From a virus, in the IMG/VR virus record IMGVR_UViG_3300047157_000002, positions 1 through 40,166 of that record: DNA of 40,166 nucleotides; one strand, given 5' to 3'. Every line of letters begins with the position of its first letter. Within the stretch, counting starts at the first letter, position 1. Both the position numbers and the translations under genes were made by a program. The notes under the pieces are model-generated. The model did not search any database. It was not told where the DNA came from and worked only from the letters and a program-made list of their open reading frames with translations. Positions 30,001 to 36,972 of this stretch are shown here, piece after piece.

Positions 30001-31092
30001 TTGTCAATTCCTTTTATGGTAACTGCGGCAATAAAAGATTCAGTAGAAGATTTAGGTAATCTATGGGACGACCCTGCACATGGTATAGAACAAAATAAAA
30101 TGACAGAGTTTTTTACACACTTAGCTAGTTCATCATTTTCATTGTGGTCTAACATATTTGCAAGTAATTTAATGACGCAAGATTTCTTTGAGATGATGGC
30201 AATATTTAGTGATACAGAAGCAACTAATGAAGAAGGTGCGGCTAATGTTTCTAAAATAGATAGATATTTAAGTAGAAGTGCTAGTAAATTATTTCCTGCC
30301 GCTACAGGTTGGAGATGGTCTAACAAAGTGTTTGCAGATTCAGAAAAAGAATTAATAACTATGGTTGACCATTTATCACAATCATCACCGTATGCTTTAG
30401 CAAAAATTGTAAATGAAGAATATCTTGATGGACAATTTCCATTATTAAATTATGGTGATGCTTTATCACCTAGAAGAGATGCCTTAGGTAATACATATCC
30501 TAAACCACAAGGTTTATTACTTGGTAACTGGCAAGATATATTTCCAGTAACAAGTCATTGGAGTGCTAATATTACTGATAGAAATGGTAAAAATATACTT
30601 ACAGATAGAGCAAAAGAAATATTACAAACTTCAAACATTTTATGGGAAAGACCTAGATTTAAAGTAGATGTAGGAACAAAATTAGATATTAATTTAAAAC
30701 AATATAATGTTGTCAAAATGAAATCTAACAAAGTTTTAGCAAATGCAATAGAATTAAGAGAAGGTACAACTTTATATGAGGCTATGAACCAAGTAAAATC
30801 TCAAGTGTTATTAGGTGGTAGAACCTTAAATGAACGTATTATATATGAATTAGATAATCCAAAATCAGCATATAATACTAAAGGATATTTAAGAGACAAC
30901 AGAATTTATGCAGGTAAATATCAAGGTGATAAATATTTGTTAGAAATAATAAGAGAATATGAAAGAGCATCAAGAGAATACATAATGCAATATGCGTTCT
31001 TTGAAGCTGATAATGGCAAAGTTTCTACAATTAATGGGTACAAAGAGACTTATGGAAAGCAACAATCTCAAGTTTTAACACAATTACAATAA
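27055..31092 (+). CDS. Internal virion protein D, T7 gp16-like
   Basis: A 1345-residue core/ejection protein (T7 gp16 is 1318). The N-terminus (MGVFDSYQSSTLSSNDNDKY, then basic helices) lacks the Glu-containing SLT transglycosylase region that begins T7 gp16. The middle contains hydrophobic/amphipathic stretches and Ala-rich helices (KQAAKAAAIDVAKKEAIYGA) suited to membrane conduit formation. The C-terminal part has conserved-looking aromatic blocks (FFPLSIPFMVTAAI, ATGWRWSNKVF). The missing lysin domain means wall penetration must come from elsewhere. The stop codon TAA is the start of promoter P6. Confidence 0.88.
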   Translation: MGVFDSYQSSTLSSNDNDKYKHLHKNRRKKIEKNQYDNMKRVEKQALALEKLQSDKFETVLRRYYSGGITDKNNAITGGKNIKDFTKQELIEKFYQDRIWSEYNTAGIAYDVGNVLAKDDTYKGDWAEITQVYADLPWFGSETIGFAKWAKDFVPALVSDPLNLFTFGTGSTIVREAAKVPLKGLAKKEFQKQAAKAAAIDVAKKEAIYGAAIGASADMARQTAEIDSNLMSDYNLTRTLLAGTIGGVAQGTIGGTMGYWTSKGKAGKFYDKGNGFKGDLDKDAGFGGKSTETTWSGKDGKVTKKKPDIKVKEPKITKVRKSEVEVIEKKVKEVKRKTPIINLNKISSKEDHNIVIKEINATIKRLKEKGSIRTNERVGLLQNIKEKSLKLLDPKNAKKLAEELGLVVRVAPDLASSILAGRYNLVNKAKEISEIRKIGEEAVDPKEKFAIAQKLFEALKEKQLLLQNHIKSVEGVSDALNSQKLIVEVTDADKLRMDADIAITKEMPNLLSRIEKMTPEDQVKAINQFAELSSNDELLRKFVRKYNRTKKDTRVTLSEALNEYVTGNLLFDPTTHEINVLSTIARFQANIVENYYSGLLSFARGEGKLGLNKIRMANDLMVGQTRFFQIAFKKAQLAWKANRAIGDTLEHRFDGRQQRNMETYFTQLRESNNVLKRALAFVGSPIGKLSFLSLRGLQAGDSFTKNIFNRAQRVANVNQRMRTFYPELWKSKKINKTQTIKLEEKIRSLKENIRFEKAQDKINTKKVAKLDKNLINLEGQKVQQTPFEKKWSELYFQYEDEFGNFRQTKTFNKIETQSLDDLTKSVANDPTYIARISSFTQNLKNEALDPNQFYPNQKQSSNNFGDLLLKLTNKYPLIRVLTGLHFVKTPVSLFKYGWQMTPLLNKLNMEYSAMRKASDPVVRQKAEAIAWLGATVYGVATMYAMNDKITGYKTKDRKHRFSYKYQDENGVDQYVSMSRFFPLSIPFMVTAAIKDSVEDLGNLWDDPAHGIEQNKMTEFFTHLASSSFSLWSNIFASNLMTQDFFEMMAIFSDTEATNEEGAANVSKIDRYLSRSASKLFPAATGWRWSNKVFADSEKELITMVDHLSQSSPYALAKIVNEEYLDGQFPLLNYGDALSPRRDALGNTYPKPQGLLLGNWQDIFPVTSHWSANITDRNGKNILTDRAKEILQTSNILWERPRFKVDVGTKLDINLKQYNVVKMKSNKVLANAIELREGTTLYEAMNQVKSQVLLGGRTLNERIIYELDNPKSAYNTKGYLRDNRIYAGKYQGDKYLLEIIREYERASREYIMQYAFFEADNGKVSTINGYKETYGKQQSQVLTQLQ

Positions 31093-31112
31093 AGTACCCC
31101 TTTTAGATAAAA
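31090..31112 (+). promoter_or_regulatory. Putative phage RNA polymerase promoter P6
   Basis: AAAGTACCC then CTTTTAGATAAAACA matches the shared element. Its first bases are the stop codon of the gp16-like gene. It drives the tail-fibre block, matching the T7 promoter before gene 17. Confidence 0.8.
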
Positions 31113-31133
31113 CAAATTAAATTAAGGAATTAA

Positions 31134-33218
31134 ATGGCAAACAGTTTTGTAAGATACACTGGTAACGGTAGTACAACAGCGTATTCTATACCTTTTAGTT
31201 ATAGAAGTACAGCAGACTTGGCAATTACCCTAGCAGGTGTAGCTTCAACAGCTTTTACATTAAATGCCGCAGGAACAACACTTACATTTAACACTGCTCC
31301 TGCAAATGCAGTAGCCATTGAGATTAGACGTAGAACCTCACAAGGTACTAAATTAGTAGATTATGCTTCTGGTTCTGTACTTACAGAGAATGATTTAGAT
31401 ACAGATTCAGACCAAGCGTTCTTTATGGGTCAAGAAGCCATTGATGATGCTAATGATGTTATTAAAGTATCAAGTACAGATTTTCAATGGGACGCACAAA
31501 ACAAAAGACTTACAAATGTGGCAGACCCTACGGCGGCACAACATGCGGCAACTAAGAATTATTTAGAAAACACGTGGTTATCAGCGTCAGATAAGACTAC
31601 TCTTAACAATGTTAATAGCAATATATCAGCGATTAATACTGTTAATAGTAACATGTCAGCTATTACTACAACCAATTCTAACGCTACAAACATTAATACA
31701 GTAGCAACTAACATTGCTTCAGTAAACACAGTAGCAACAGATATTACAAAGGTTATAGCAGTAGCTAATGATTTAGCAGAAGCAGTTTCAGAAGTAGAGA
31801 CTGTAGCAGACGATTTAAACGAAACAACATCTGAGATAGATACAGTTGCTACAAACATAGCTAATGTTAATACAGTAGGTACTGGCATTGCTAACGTAAA
31901 TACAGTAGCAGGTATATCAGCTAACGTAACTACAGTTGCAGGTATTCACGCAAATGTTACTTCAGTAGCAGGTATAAGTTCAGCAGTATCAGCAGTAAAC
32001 AGTAATGCGACTAATATTAATGCTGTAAATTCTAACAGTTCAAATATTAATACAGTTGCAGGTTTGTCTTCAGCAATATCAACTGTAAATTCTAATTCTA
32101 GCAACATCAATACTGTTGCAGGAAACAATACAAACATTAACACAGTAGCAGGAGCAAATTCTAATATTACAGCAGTAGCAGGTGGTATTACAAATATTAA
32201 TACTGTAGCTACAAACTTAGCGGCAGTAAATAATTTTGCTGACGTATACAGAATTTCAAGTTCAGCACCCACAAGCTCACTAACTTTAGGAGATTTATAT
32301 TTTGATACAAGTGCAAACGAATTAAAAGTCTACAAATCTAGCGGTTGGGCGGCGGCAGGTTCTACAGTTAACGGAACAAGCAACAGGTTTGAATATACTG
32401 CAACAGCAAATCAAACAACATTTACTGGTTCAGATTCAAATTCAAAAACTTTGGCGTATGACGCAGGGTTTATAGATGTATATTTAAACGGAGTTAAACT
32501 TGCAAATGCAGATTTTACTGCAACTTCAGGTACTAGCGTTGTATTAGGTACAGGTGCTTCAGCAAACGATATTTTAATGGTTGTGGCTTATGGTACATTC
32601 CAATTAGCTAACATATCAATTAATGATTTAACAAATACACCTGCAAGTATTGGCACAGCAGGACAGGCTTTAGTTGTAAATTCAGCAGGAAATGCTTTAG
32701 AATACGCAAATGCTTCTTCAGCAGAAGTTTATGGTTTTAATAAATATTACAATCCATCTACTTTAGTTAAAACAGTAACAGTTTCTTCAGTTGGTGGTTC
32801 AAATAAATATTTTATAGATGGTGTTCAACAAGATACTTTAGATTTATACGAAGGTAATACTTATGTATTTAATTATCCTTCAGCACACCCATTTAAGTTT
32901 TCAACAACATCAAATGGAACACACGCAAGTGGTTCAGAATACACAACTGGTGTAACTCACAACAGTTCAACACAAGTAACAATCGTTGTGGCAGTGGATG
33001 CACCAACACTTTATTATTATTGTAGTTCACATTCAGCAATGGGTGGAACAGCAAATACACCAACACCTGCAAATAATGCAGTTCAATATATTACGACCAA
33101 TCAAGGTCAAGATAACATCACCGAAAGTCAATATGCCAACTTTGATGATGTTTTATTTAGTGCTTCAGGCTTTGTCTTTAGCATTAATACAAATGGCAAT
33201 TTAATATCAACAATATAA
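31134..33218 (+). CDS. Tail fibre protein, T7 gp17-like N-terminus, cupredoxin-like C-region
   Basis: A 694-residue tail fibre. Residues 1-150 match the T7 gp17 virion-anchoring domain (MANSFVRYTGNGSTTAYSIP, RRRTSQGTKLVDYASGSVL, FFMGQEA, LTNVADPTAAQHAATKNY). Residues 159-366 are a repeat region built on INTVA units forming a long shaft. Then comes a connecting beta region. Residues 545-645 form a cupredoxin-like domain with His585 (AHPFKF), Cys630, His633 and Met636 (C-x2-H-x2-M), a complete type 1 copper ligand set. AAGGA precedes the ATG. It would bind the host surface; the ligand is unknown. Confidence 0.92.
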   Translation: MANSFVRYTGNGSTTAYSIPFSYRSTADLAITLAGVASTAFTLNAAGTTLTFNTAPANAVAIEIRRRTSQGTKLVDYASGSVLTENDLDTDSDQAFFMGQEAIDDANDVIKVSSTDFQWDAQNKRLTNVADPTAAQHAATKNYLENTWLSASDKTTLNNVNSNISAINTVNSNMSAITTTNSNATNINTVATNIASVNTVATDITKVIAVANDLAEAVSEVETVADDLNETTSEIDTVATNIANVNTVGTGIANVNTVAGISANVTTVAGIHANVTSVAGISSAVSAVNSNATNINAVNSNSSNINTVAGLSSAISTVNSNSSNINTVAGNNTNINTVAGANSNITAVAGGITNINTVATNLAAVNNFADVYRISSSAPTSSLTLGDLYFDTSANELKVYKSSGWAAAGSTVNGTSNRFEYTATANQTTFTGSDSNSKTLAYDAGFIDVYLNGVKLANADFTATSGTSVVLGTGASANDILMVVAYGTFQLANISINDLTNTPASIGTAGQALVVNSAGNALEYANASSAEVYGFNKYYNPSTLVKTVTVSSVGGSNKYFIDGVQQDTLDLYEGNTYVFNYPSAHPFKFSTTSNGTHASGSEYTTGVTHNSSTQVTIVVAVDAPTLYYYCSSHSAMGGTANTPTPANNAVQYITTNQGQDNITESQYANFDDVLFSASGFVFSINTNGNLISTI
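31608..32236 (+). repeat. INTVA shaft repeats in the tail fibre
   Basis: About 25 imperfect units in which Ile/Val-Asn-Thr-Val-Ala or near variants recur every 7 to 14 residues (TNINTVA, ANVNTVA, SNINTVA). The DNA is correspondingly repetitive (AATATTAATACAGTAGC-like words), giving room for recombination and shaft-length variation. Confidence 0.85.
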
Positions 33219-33228
33219 GGAAACAAAT

Positions 33229-34071
33229 ATGGCAACAATCAATCTGGGTGCTATCAAATTTAACTGGAAGGGTGCTTACAATAGTAGCACATCTTACGCT
33301 GTTGATGATGTAGTTTCATCAGGTGGAAATAGTTATGTTTGTATTCAAGCCCATTCAAATCAAGCAGTAGGCAACGCAACAGCTTACTGGAATATAATGA
33401 GTTCAGCAGGTACTAATGGTACTAATGGAACTGACATTTCAACAACACTAACAACACAAGGCGATATGTTATATCGTGATGGTTCGCAGGAATTAAGAAT
33501 GAACTCTGGTGCAACTGCACCTGAATGGCATACACCTGCTGTAGCAACTTCTGACTTTGTATTATTAGCAAGTCATAATCATGGTGGTTCAAACATAGCA
33601 GGATTTAATTTTGAGGGAGTTATTAGTGCTACTTATGAAAGTTATTATTTAGCTTTAACTAATATAGTTACTTCTTCTCATAACACAACTTTGAGATTTT
33701 TAACTGGTACTAATACAGAAAGGTCAGATAGCTCATATAAAACTATGGGTGATTTTAGATATAATAGTTCTTATGATAATTTTGATGAGAATGGTGCTGA
33801 TAGATTTAGATTTTCGCCAGGATTTCATGCAAATTCTGGTAATGATGCAAAAGGCTCACAGTTAAACTTTTGGTTTAGTGCAGAGCCTAACAAAACTGCA
33901 AATGGAAATGCTCAATGGAGTACAATGTACTATAGTGGTAATTCTAACAGAGTTGTAGGTAATACTGGACATTCTTTTGACCAAACTGGTTTAACAATTA
34001 CTGGAATTAAAATCTATGCAGATGGTGGAACAATAGCAAATGCTAATGCAAGACTTTATGGTCTTAAATAA
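33229..34071 (+). CDS. Second tail/adhesin protein with carbohydrate-binding-type N-domain
   Basis: A 280-residue tail-associated protein. Residues 10-60 (FNWKGAYNSSTSYAVDDVVS, then YVCIQAHS and YWNIMSSAG) resemble the CBM5/12-type module often found in phage fibres. A very short collagen-like GTNGTNGTD linker follows. The rest is a beta-rich domain (FVLLASHNHGG, RFLTGTNTERSDSSY, FRYNSSYDNF) that recurs in marine phage receptor-binding proteins. AAGGA upstream supports the start. It likely attaches to or extends the main fibre and recognises a surface glycan; the target is unknown. Confidence 0.75.
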   Translation: MATINLGAIKFNWKGAYNSSTSYAVDDVVSSGGNSYVCIQAHSNQAVGNATAYWNIMSSAGTNGTNGTDISTTLTTQGDMLYRDGSQELRMNSGATAPEWHTPAVATSDFVLLASHNHGGSNIAGFNFEGVISATYESYYLALTNIVTSSHNTTLRFLTGTNTERSDSSYKTMGDFRYNSSYDNFDENGADRFRFSPGFHANSGNDAKGSQLNFWFSAEPNKTANGNAQWSTMYYSGNSNRVVGNTGHSFDQTGLTITGIKIYADGGTIANANARLYGLK

Positions 34072-34080
34072 GGAGATAAT

Positions 34081-34305
34081 ATGAAAAAAATAGTAATAAA
34101 TGCTGAAAATCCAAATGGGATTGAAGTTGAATTAACTGCTGAAGAAGAAACACAAAGACAAGCTGATTTAGCAAATGCTGAAACAGAAAGACAAGCAGAA
34201 GAAACAGCTAGACAAGCTCATAAAGATTTAAAAGCTAGTGCTAAAGCAAAGTTAATTGCAGGAGAAGCATTAACTGAAGATGAAGCTAACACAATAGTTT
34301 TATAA
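34081..34305 (+). CDS. Small tail-fibre-associated protein (assembly chaperone-like)
   Basis: A 74-residue protein preceded by AAGGAG. A short beta start (MKKIVINAENPNGIEVELT) is followed by one long charged helix (ETQRQADLANAETERQAEET) and a small C-terminal helix pair (AKLIAGEALTEDEANTIVL). This layout, AEE/RQAD repeats after a short N-terminal strand, is common in small proteins next to phage fibre genes, several of which act as fibre assembly chaperones. The role is inferred from context. Confidence 0.65.
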   Translation: MKKIVINAENPNGIEVELTAEEETQRQADLANAETERQAEETARQAHKDLKASAKAKLIAGEALTEDEANTIVL

Positions 34306-34311
34306 ACTTAA

Positions 34312-34335
34312 AGGCTAGGTAGAAATATCTAGCCT
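34312..34335 (+). other. 10-bp RNA hairpin with GAAA tetraloop
   Basis: AGGCTAGGTA (34312-34321) pairs with TATCTAGCCT (34326-34335), ten pairs with one G-U, closing a GAAA loop of the stable GNRA class. It starts six bases after the 34081 stop and no U-run follows. It is more likely a processing, stability or protein-binding element than a terminator. Confidence 0.7.
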
Positions 34336-34372
34336 ACAAAATTCACAACAACAAATTATAGGAAATAAATAA

Positions 34373-34669
34373 ATGACAAAAGCTAGAGATTTATCAAATC
34401 TCATATCAACAGGTGTACCTAATAGTTTAATTACTTTAGATGCTAATGAGATACCAAACATAGATGCAAGTAAAATTACTTCAGGTAATATTGCTTCAGC
34501 TAGATTAGGAAACATTGATTTAACTAATCTTTCAGCAACTAACTTAACTTCAGGTACAATTCCTGATGCTAGAGTTTCAGCTAGTGCAGTATCTCAACAC
34601 GCAACATCTTTTGATGACAATGCTATTGTTAATGATATTTCTACACTTGCTTTAAGATTACAGATTTAA
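34373..34669 (+). CDS. Third tail fibre/adhesin gene, N-terminal part (frame broken)
   Basis: The frame starts after AGGAAA and codes a well-known marine fibre N-terminus (MTKARDLSNLI, then GVPNSLITLDANEIPNID and repeated SKITSG/ TSGTIPDAR units), up to the conserved NDISTLALR. It then meets TAA at 34667-34669. The -1 frame continues directly into a long adhesin-like sequence, so this is the first part of one protein of about 377 residues. One T added to the TTT at 34665-34667 would give an uninterrupted reading. True mutation, phase variation or sequence error cannot be told apart. Confidence 0.75.
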   Translation: MTKARDLSNLISTGVPNSLITLDANEIPNIDASKITSGNIASARLGNIDLTNLSATNLTSGTIPDARVSASAVSQHATSFDDNAIVNDISTLALRLQI

Positions 34670-35502
34670 CAAGCACTGCTACTGCACAAACTGGATTTGG
34701 TACTGGAAATCAAGCAGGTACTTTTCCTGCTTTTGTTAGGTCAGACAATGGGGGTAGTAATGGTAATTGGTTTAATGGTTCAACTATACAAGCAAAAAGC
34801 CCAACAATTACAAATGGATTTGTTGTTGATTTAGGTGGTACTTATTCTTTAAGAGGTTCTGAAATTAATTTTCGTTCTTGGAGTACAAATGCAAGAATAA
34901 ATGCACACTATTATGTATTTAAAAATTTAAGTGGTACTTGGGAATATCTTAATGGAACAGCTAGAGGAAGTTCAAGTGGAACAAGCTCATCAACTGCAAA
35001 TATGACAGCTTCAAATGGCGATAACATACATGGAATTAATGTAAGCACAAGTGGTATAGACGCAGATTATCGTGCAACACAATTTGGTATTGTTCATCAA
35101 AGTATTCATAATAATGGTAATCATTATGCAGGTATTTCTTATGTAGATGTAAATGGAAAATTATTTAGTCAAACTGTAAGTGCAACTGGAAACTTTATAT
35201 CTAATGTAATTACAGCACCATCAAGTACATCTAAAATGGGTGCTATTATTACTTATCAAGACAATGCAGGTGTTAACGCATTAAATACAGATATAGTTTT
35301 ACAATTATCAGCAGACAATGGTTCTAATTTTACTACTGCTACAATGACAGCTATGCCAGACTTTGCTACTGGTATTAAAATGGCTAAAGTAAATGACTTG
35401 TCTGTAACAGCAGGAACACAATTAAAATATAAAATATCTATTGCAAATCAATCTCTAGGTTCTAAAGAAGCTAGAATTAGAGGTGTTAGCTTACAATACT
35501 AA
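34663..35502 (+). CDS. Third tail fibre/adhesin gene, C-terminal part (frame broken)
   Basis: From 34636 the frame is open without a proper start; from 34663 it reads DLTSTATAQTGFGTGNQAG, then NWFNGSTIQAKSP, INFRSWSTNARINAHYYVFKNL, and a C-terminal beta domain (GISYVDVNGKLF, IITYQDNAGVNALNTDIVLQ, VNDLSVTAGTQLKYKISI). The first ATG is only at 35002, which would give a 166-residue remnant. The content upstream of that ATG is clearly fibre-like, so the gene is a continuation of the 34373 frame. It is probably a receptor-binding domain. The 35502 gene begins at its stop (TAATG). Confidence 0.72.
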   Translation, partial: DLTSTATAQTGFGTGNQAGTFPAFVRSDNGGSNGNWFNGSTIQAKSPTITNGFVVDLGGTYSLRGSEINFRSWSTNARINAHYYVFKNLSGTWEYLNGTARGSSSGTSSSTANMTASNGDNIHGINVSTSGIDADYRATQFGIVHQSIHNNGNHYAGISYVDVNGKLFSQTVSATGNFISNVITAPSSTSKMGAIITYQDNAGVNALNTDIVLQLSADNGSNFTTATMTAMPDFATGIKMAKVNDLSVTAGTQLKYKISIANQSLGSKEARIRGVSLQY

Positions 35503-35741
35503 TGGCTAGAAAAAAGATAACACCAAAAGAGTTTAGCGAAGTCGCTACTGGTGTTAGACTTTCATCACATGAGAAACTTTGTGCTGAACGAATGAAAGTA
35601 TTAAACGACAATATAAATGAATTAAGAAAAGAAGTTAAGAGTTTAAGAAATGATGTATCAACAGGTAAGGGTATGGTAAAAGTATTAGTATTTTTAGGTA
35701 CAATTATCGGAACAATTATTGGTGTATTCCAATTTAAGTAA
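35502..35741 (+). CDS. Coiled-coil membrane protein (haemolysin XhlA-like)
   Basis: A 79-residue protein: a helical charged region (HEKLCAERMKVLNDNINELRK, then EVKSLRNDVS) that should form a coiled coil, followed by one C-terminal span (VKVLVFLGTIIGTIIGVFQF). This is the XhlA-like layout common beside phage holin and lysin genes. It opens the small-gene lysis region and starts at the TAATG junction with the adhesin. Holin-accessory function is likely but not shown. Confidence 0.65.
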   Translation: MARKKITPKEFSEVATGVRLSSHEKLCAERMKVLNDNINELRKEVKSLRNDVSTGKGMVKVLVFLGTIIGTIIGVFQFK

Positions 35742-35742
35742 A

Positions 35743-35844
35743 ATGATTGATAGATTTCTTTATAGTTTTTTTGGCTTTCTTGATAAAATTATAGAAAATA
35801 TTGAAAACTTAGTTATATCAAAAAAGAAAAAGAGGAAAAAGTAA
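35743..35844 (+). CDS. 33-residue amphipathic basic peptide
   Basis: Begins one base after the previous stop and its last base starts the next ATG (TAATG). An aromatic amphipathic helix (MIDRFLYSFFGFLDKIIENI) is followed by a strongly basic tail (SKKKKRKK). It may lie on the inner face of the membrane. Its size keeps it below usual gene-calling limits, but the tight junctions on both sides support coding. No family known to me. Confidence 0.6.
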   Translation: MIDRFLYSFFGFLDKIIENIENLVISKKKKRKK

Positions 35845-36053
35845 TGTTTAAAATAACAGCAATACTATGTGTATTAGCAGTAAATGGACAAAACTTATGT
35901 TTAGAAGGTGACTTACCTTTAACAAAACAATTAACAAGTGAAGAACAGTGTGTAAATACTGTGTCTTCTATTGGTATGTCAGTCCATGAAGAGTTTATGA
36001 AAAGACAAATAGTAATATCAATGCAATGTAAAAAAATAGGAGAATCAGTATGA
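35844..36053 (+). CDS. Small secreted cysteine-containing protein
   Basis: A 69-residue protein with a short hydrophobic start (MFKITAILCVLAVNG) that could be a signal peptide, and four cysteines (residues 9, 19, 36 and 62) of which the last three could form disulphides in the periplasm. Similar marine phage mini-proteins of the form signal plus C...EEQC...MQC lie near lysis genes. It overlaps neighbours by one and four bases. Function unknown; an outer-membrane or spanin-like role is only a guess. Confidence 0.6.
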   Translation: MFKITAILCVLAVNGQNLCLEGDLPLTKQLTSEEQCVNTVSSIGMSVHEEFMKRQIVISMQCKKIGESV

Positions 36054-36169
36054 TGATATATGGAGAAACGCCTACACAATGGAAAAACCATGTTGTAACA
36101 AAAATTAAAGATAACAAAAAAGTATGTATAGCTTTTGCTATATGGTCAATAATATTATGGTGGATATAA
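36050..36169 (+). CDS. 39-residue membrane protein
   Basis: Overlaps the upstream gene (ATGA). Two adjacent ATG codons are available. The polar first half contains TPTQWKNHVVTKIKDNKK, then comes one span with tryptophans (VCIAFAIWSIILWWI). The layout is of a small cytoplasmic-in, single-span protein. Such peptides occur with holin genes in marine phages. Coding is supported by overlap and by the three-base gap to the next gene. Confidence 0.6.
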   Translation: MMIYGETPTQWKNHVVTKIKDNKKVCIAFAIWSIILWWI

Positions 36170-36172
36170 GAT

Positions 36173-36604
36173 ATGCCATTTGAAATGATAACAATGTTGG
36201 GCTCTACCGTTCTTGGTGGAGTTATGAGCATCTGGTCACAAAGTATTAAAGCAAAACAAGCAGAACAAAAAATGCTTATACAAAGAGCAGAAGTACAACA
36301 ACAAGGTTTTAAAGAAGCTAGAGAATATGACAACAAAGGTTTTCAGTGGACTAGAAGAATTATAGCTTTAACTGCTGTCTTTGCAATTATATTACTACCT
36401 AAATTAATGCCTATATTTCAACCAGATGTAAGCGTAATTGTAGGTTATTTAGAATTTAAACCTGCATTTTTCTTTATACCTGAAAAAGAAATAATGAAAT
36501 GGGTAACACTATCTTCCAATAGTTTAGTTATTACACCTTTAGATACTAACCTAGTATCAGCTATCATAGGTTTATACTTTGGTGGCTCATTAGTTAAGAA
36601 GTAA
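36173..36604 (+). CDS. Holin-like membrane protein (three-span, GTA-holin-like)
   Basis: A 143-residue membrane protein. The N-terminus is a hydrophobic glycine-rich segment (MITMLGSTVLGGVMSIW), followed by a charged coiled region (KAKQAEQKMLIQRAEVQQQG), a central span (IIALTAVFAIILLPKLM), and a last weakly hydrophobic span (VSAIIGLYFGGSLV). This is the arrangement of three-span holins of the GTA_holin_3TM kind. It lies in the lysis region and is the best holin candidate, permitting the endolysin to reach the wall. Confidence 0.72.
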   Translation: MPFEMITMLGSTVLGGVMSIWSQSIKAKQAEQKMLIQRAEVQQQGFKEAREYDNKGFQWTRRIIALTAVFAIILLPKLMPIFQPDVSVIVGYLEFKPAFFFIPEKEIMKWVTLSSNSLVITPLDTNLVSAIIGLYFGGSLVKK

Positions 36605-36609
36605 TTAAT

Positions 36610-36972
36610 ATGAAAATCTCACAAGACACAGCAGTAAGTATGCCTATTAAAAATATGATAGGTATTATAGCAGGTGTTGTTATGGGAGTGTTTGCATATA
36701 CAGAAGTTACTGCAAGATTAACAAGTTTAGAAACGTCAAGAGAGTTAATGAACTCTGATTTACTTAAAAAGAGTGAACAAACTACTACTGATTCTGAACA
36801 ATTCATGCTTTTAGAAGAGCTATATAAAACTGTAGAAAAACTACAGAACACACAAGAACAAAATATGACTAATAAAGTTAATATTGAGTTTACACAAAAA
36901 CAATTAGAAAAAGCTCTTGATGATATTGAAGAATTAAAGGATAAGGTAAGAGCAAATGGGAAGAGTTACTAA
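36610..36972 (+). CDS. Single-span protein with periplasmic coiled coil (i-spanin-like layout)
   Basis: A 120-residue protein with a short cytoplasmic end, one span (NMIGIIAGVVMGVFAYTEV) and a long charged helix (TARLTSLETSRELMNSDLLKK and KQLEKALDDIEELKDKV). N-in topology plus a periplasmic coiled coil is the form of an inner-membrane spanin, and also of other lysis accessories found beside holins in marine phages. The coding end overlaps the next gene by 17 bases. No nested lipoprotein partner was seen, so the spanin call is weak. Confidence 0.6.
   Translation: MKISQDTAVSMPIKNMIGIIAGVVMGVFAYTEVTARLTSLETSRELMNSDLLKKSEQTTTDSEQFMLLEELYKTVEKLQNTQEQNMTNKVNIEFTQKQLEKALDDIEELKDKVRANGKSY

Noticed and set aside
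29622-30326. Minus-strand open frames opposite the gp16-like gene, and others opposite gp15-like, tail fibre and terminase genes
   Set aside because: They mirror strong plus-strand genes, have no ribosome sites or recognisable motifs, and are explained by the AT-rich codon pattern.
31608-32236. CRISPR-like repeat array
   Set aside because: The repeats are imperfect, variable in spacing and in frame, encoding the INTVA fibre shaft; no CRISPR array is present in the window.
34660-34672. Programmed -1 frameshift site at the broken adhesin gene
   Set aside because: The sequence GATTTAAC does not form a canonical X-XXY-YYZ heptamer in the zero frame; mutation or error is simpler.
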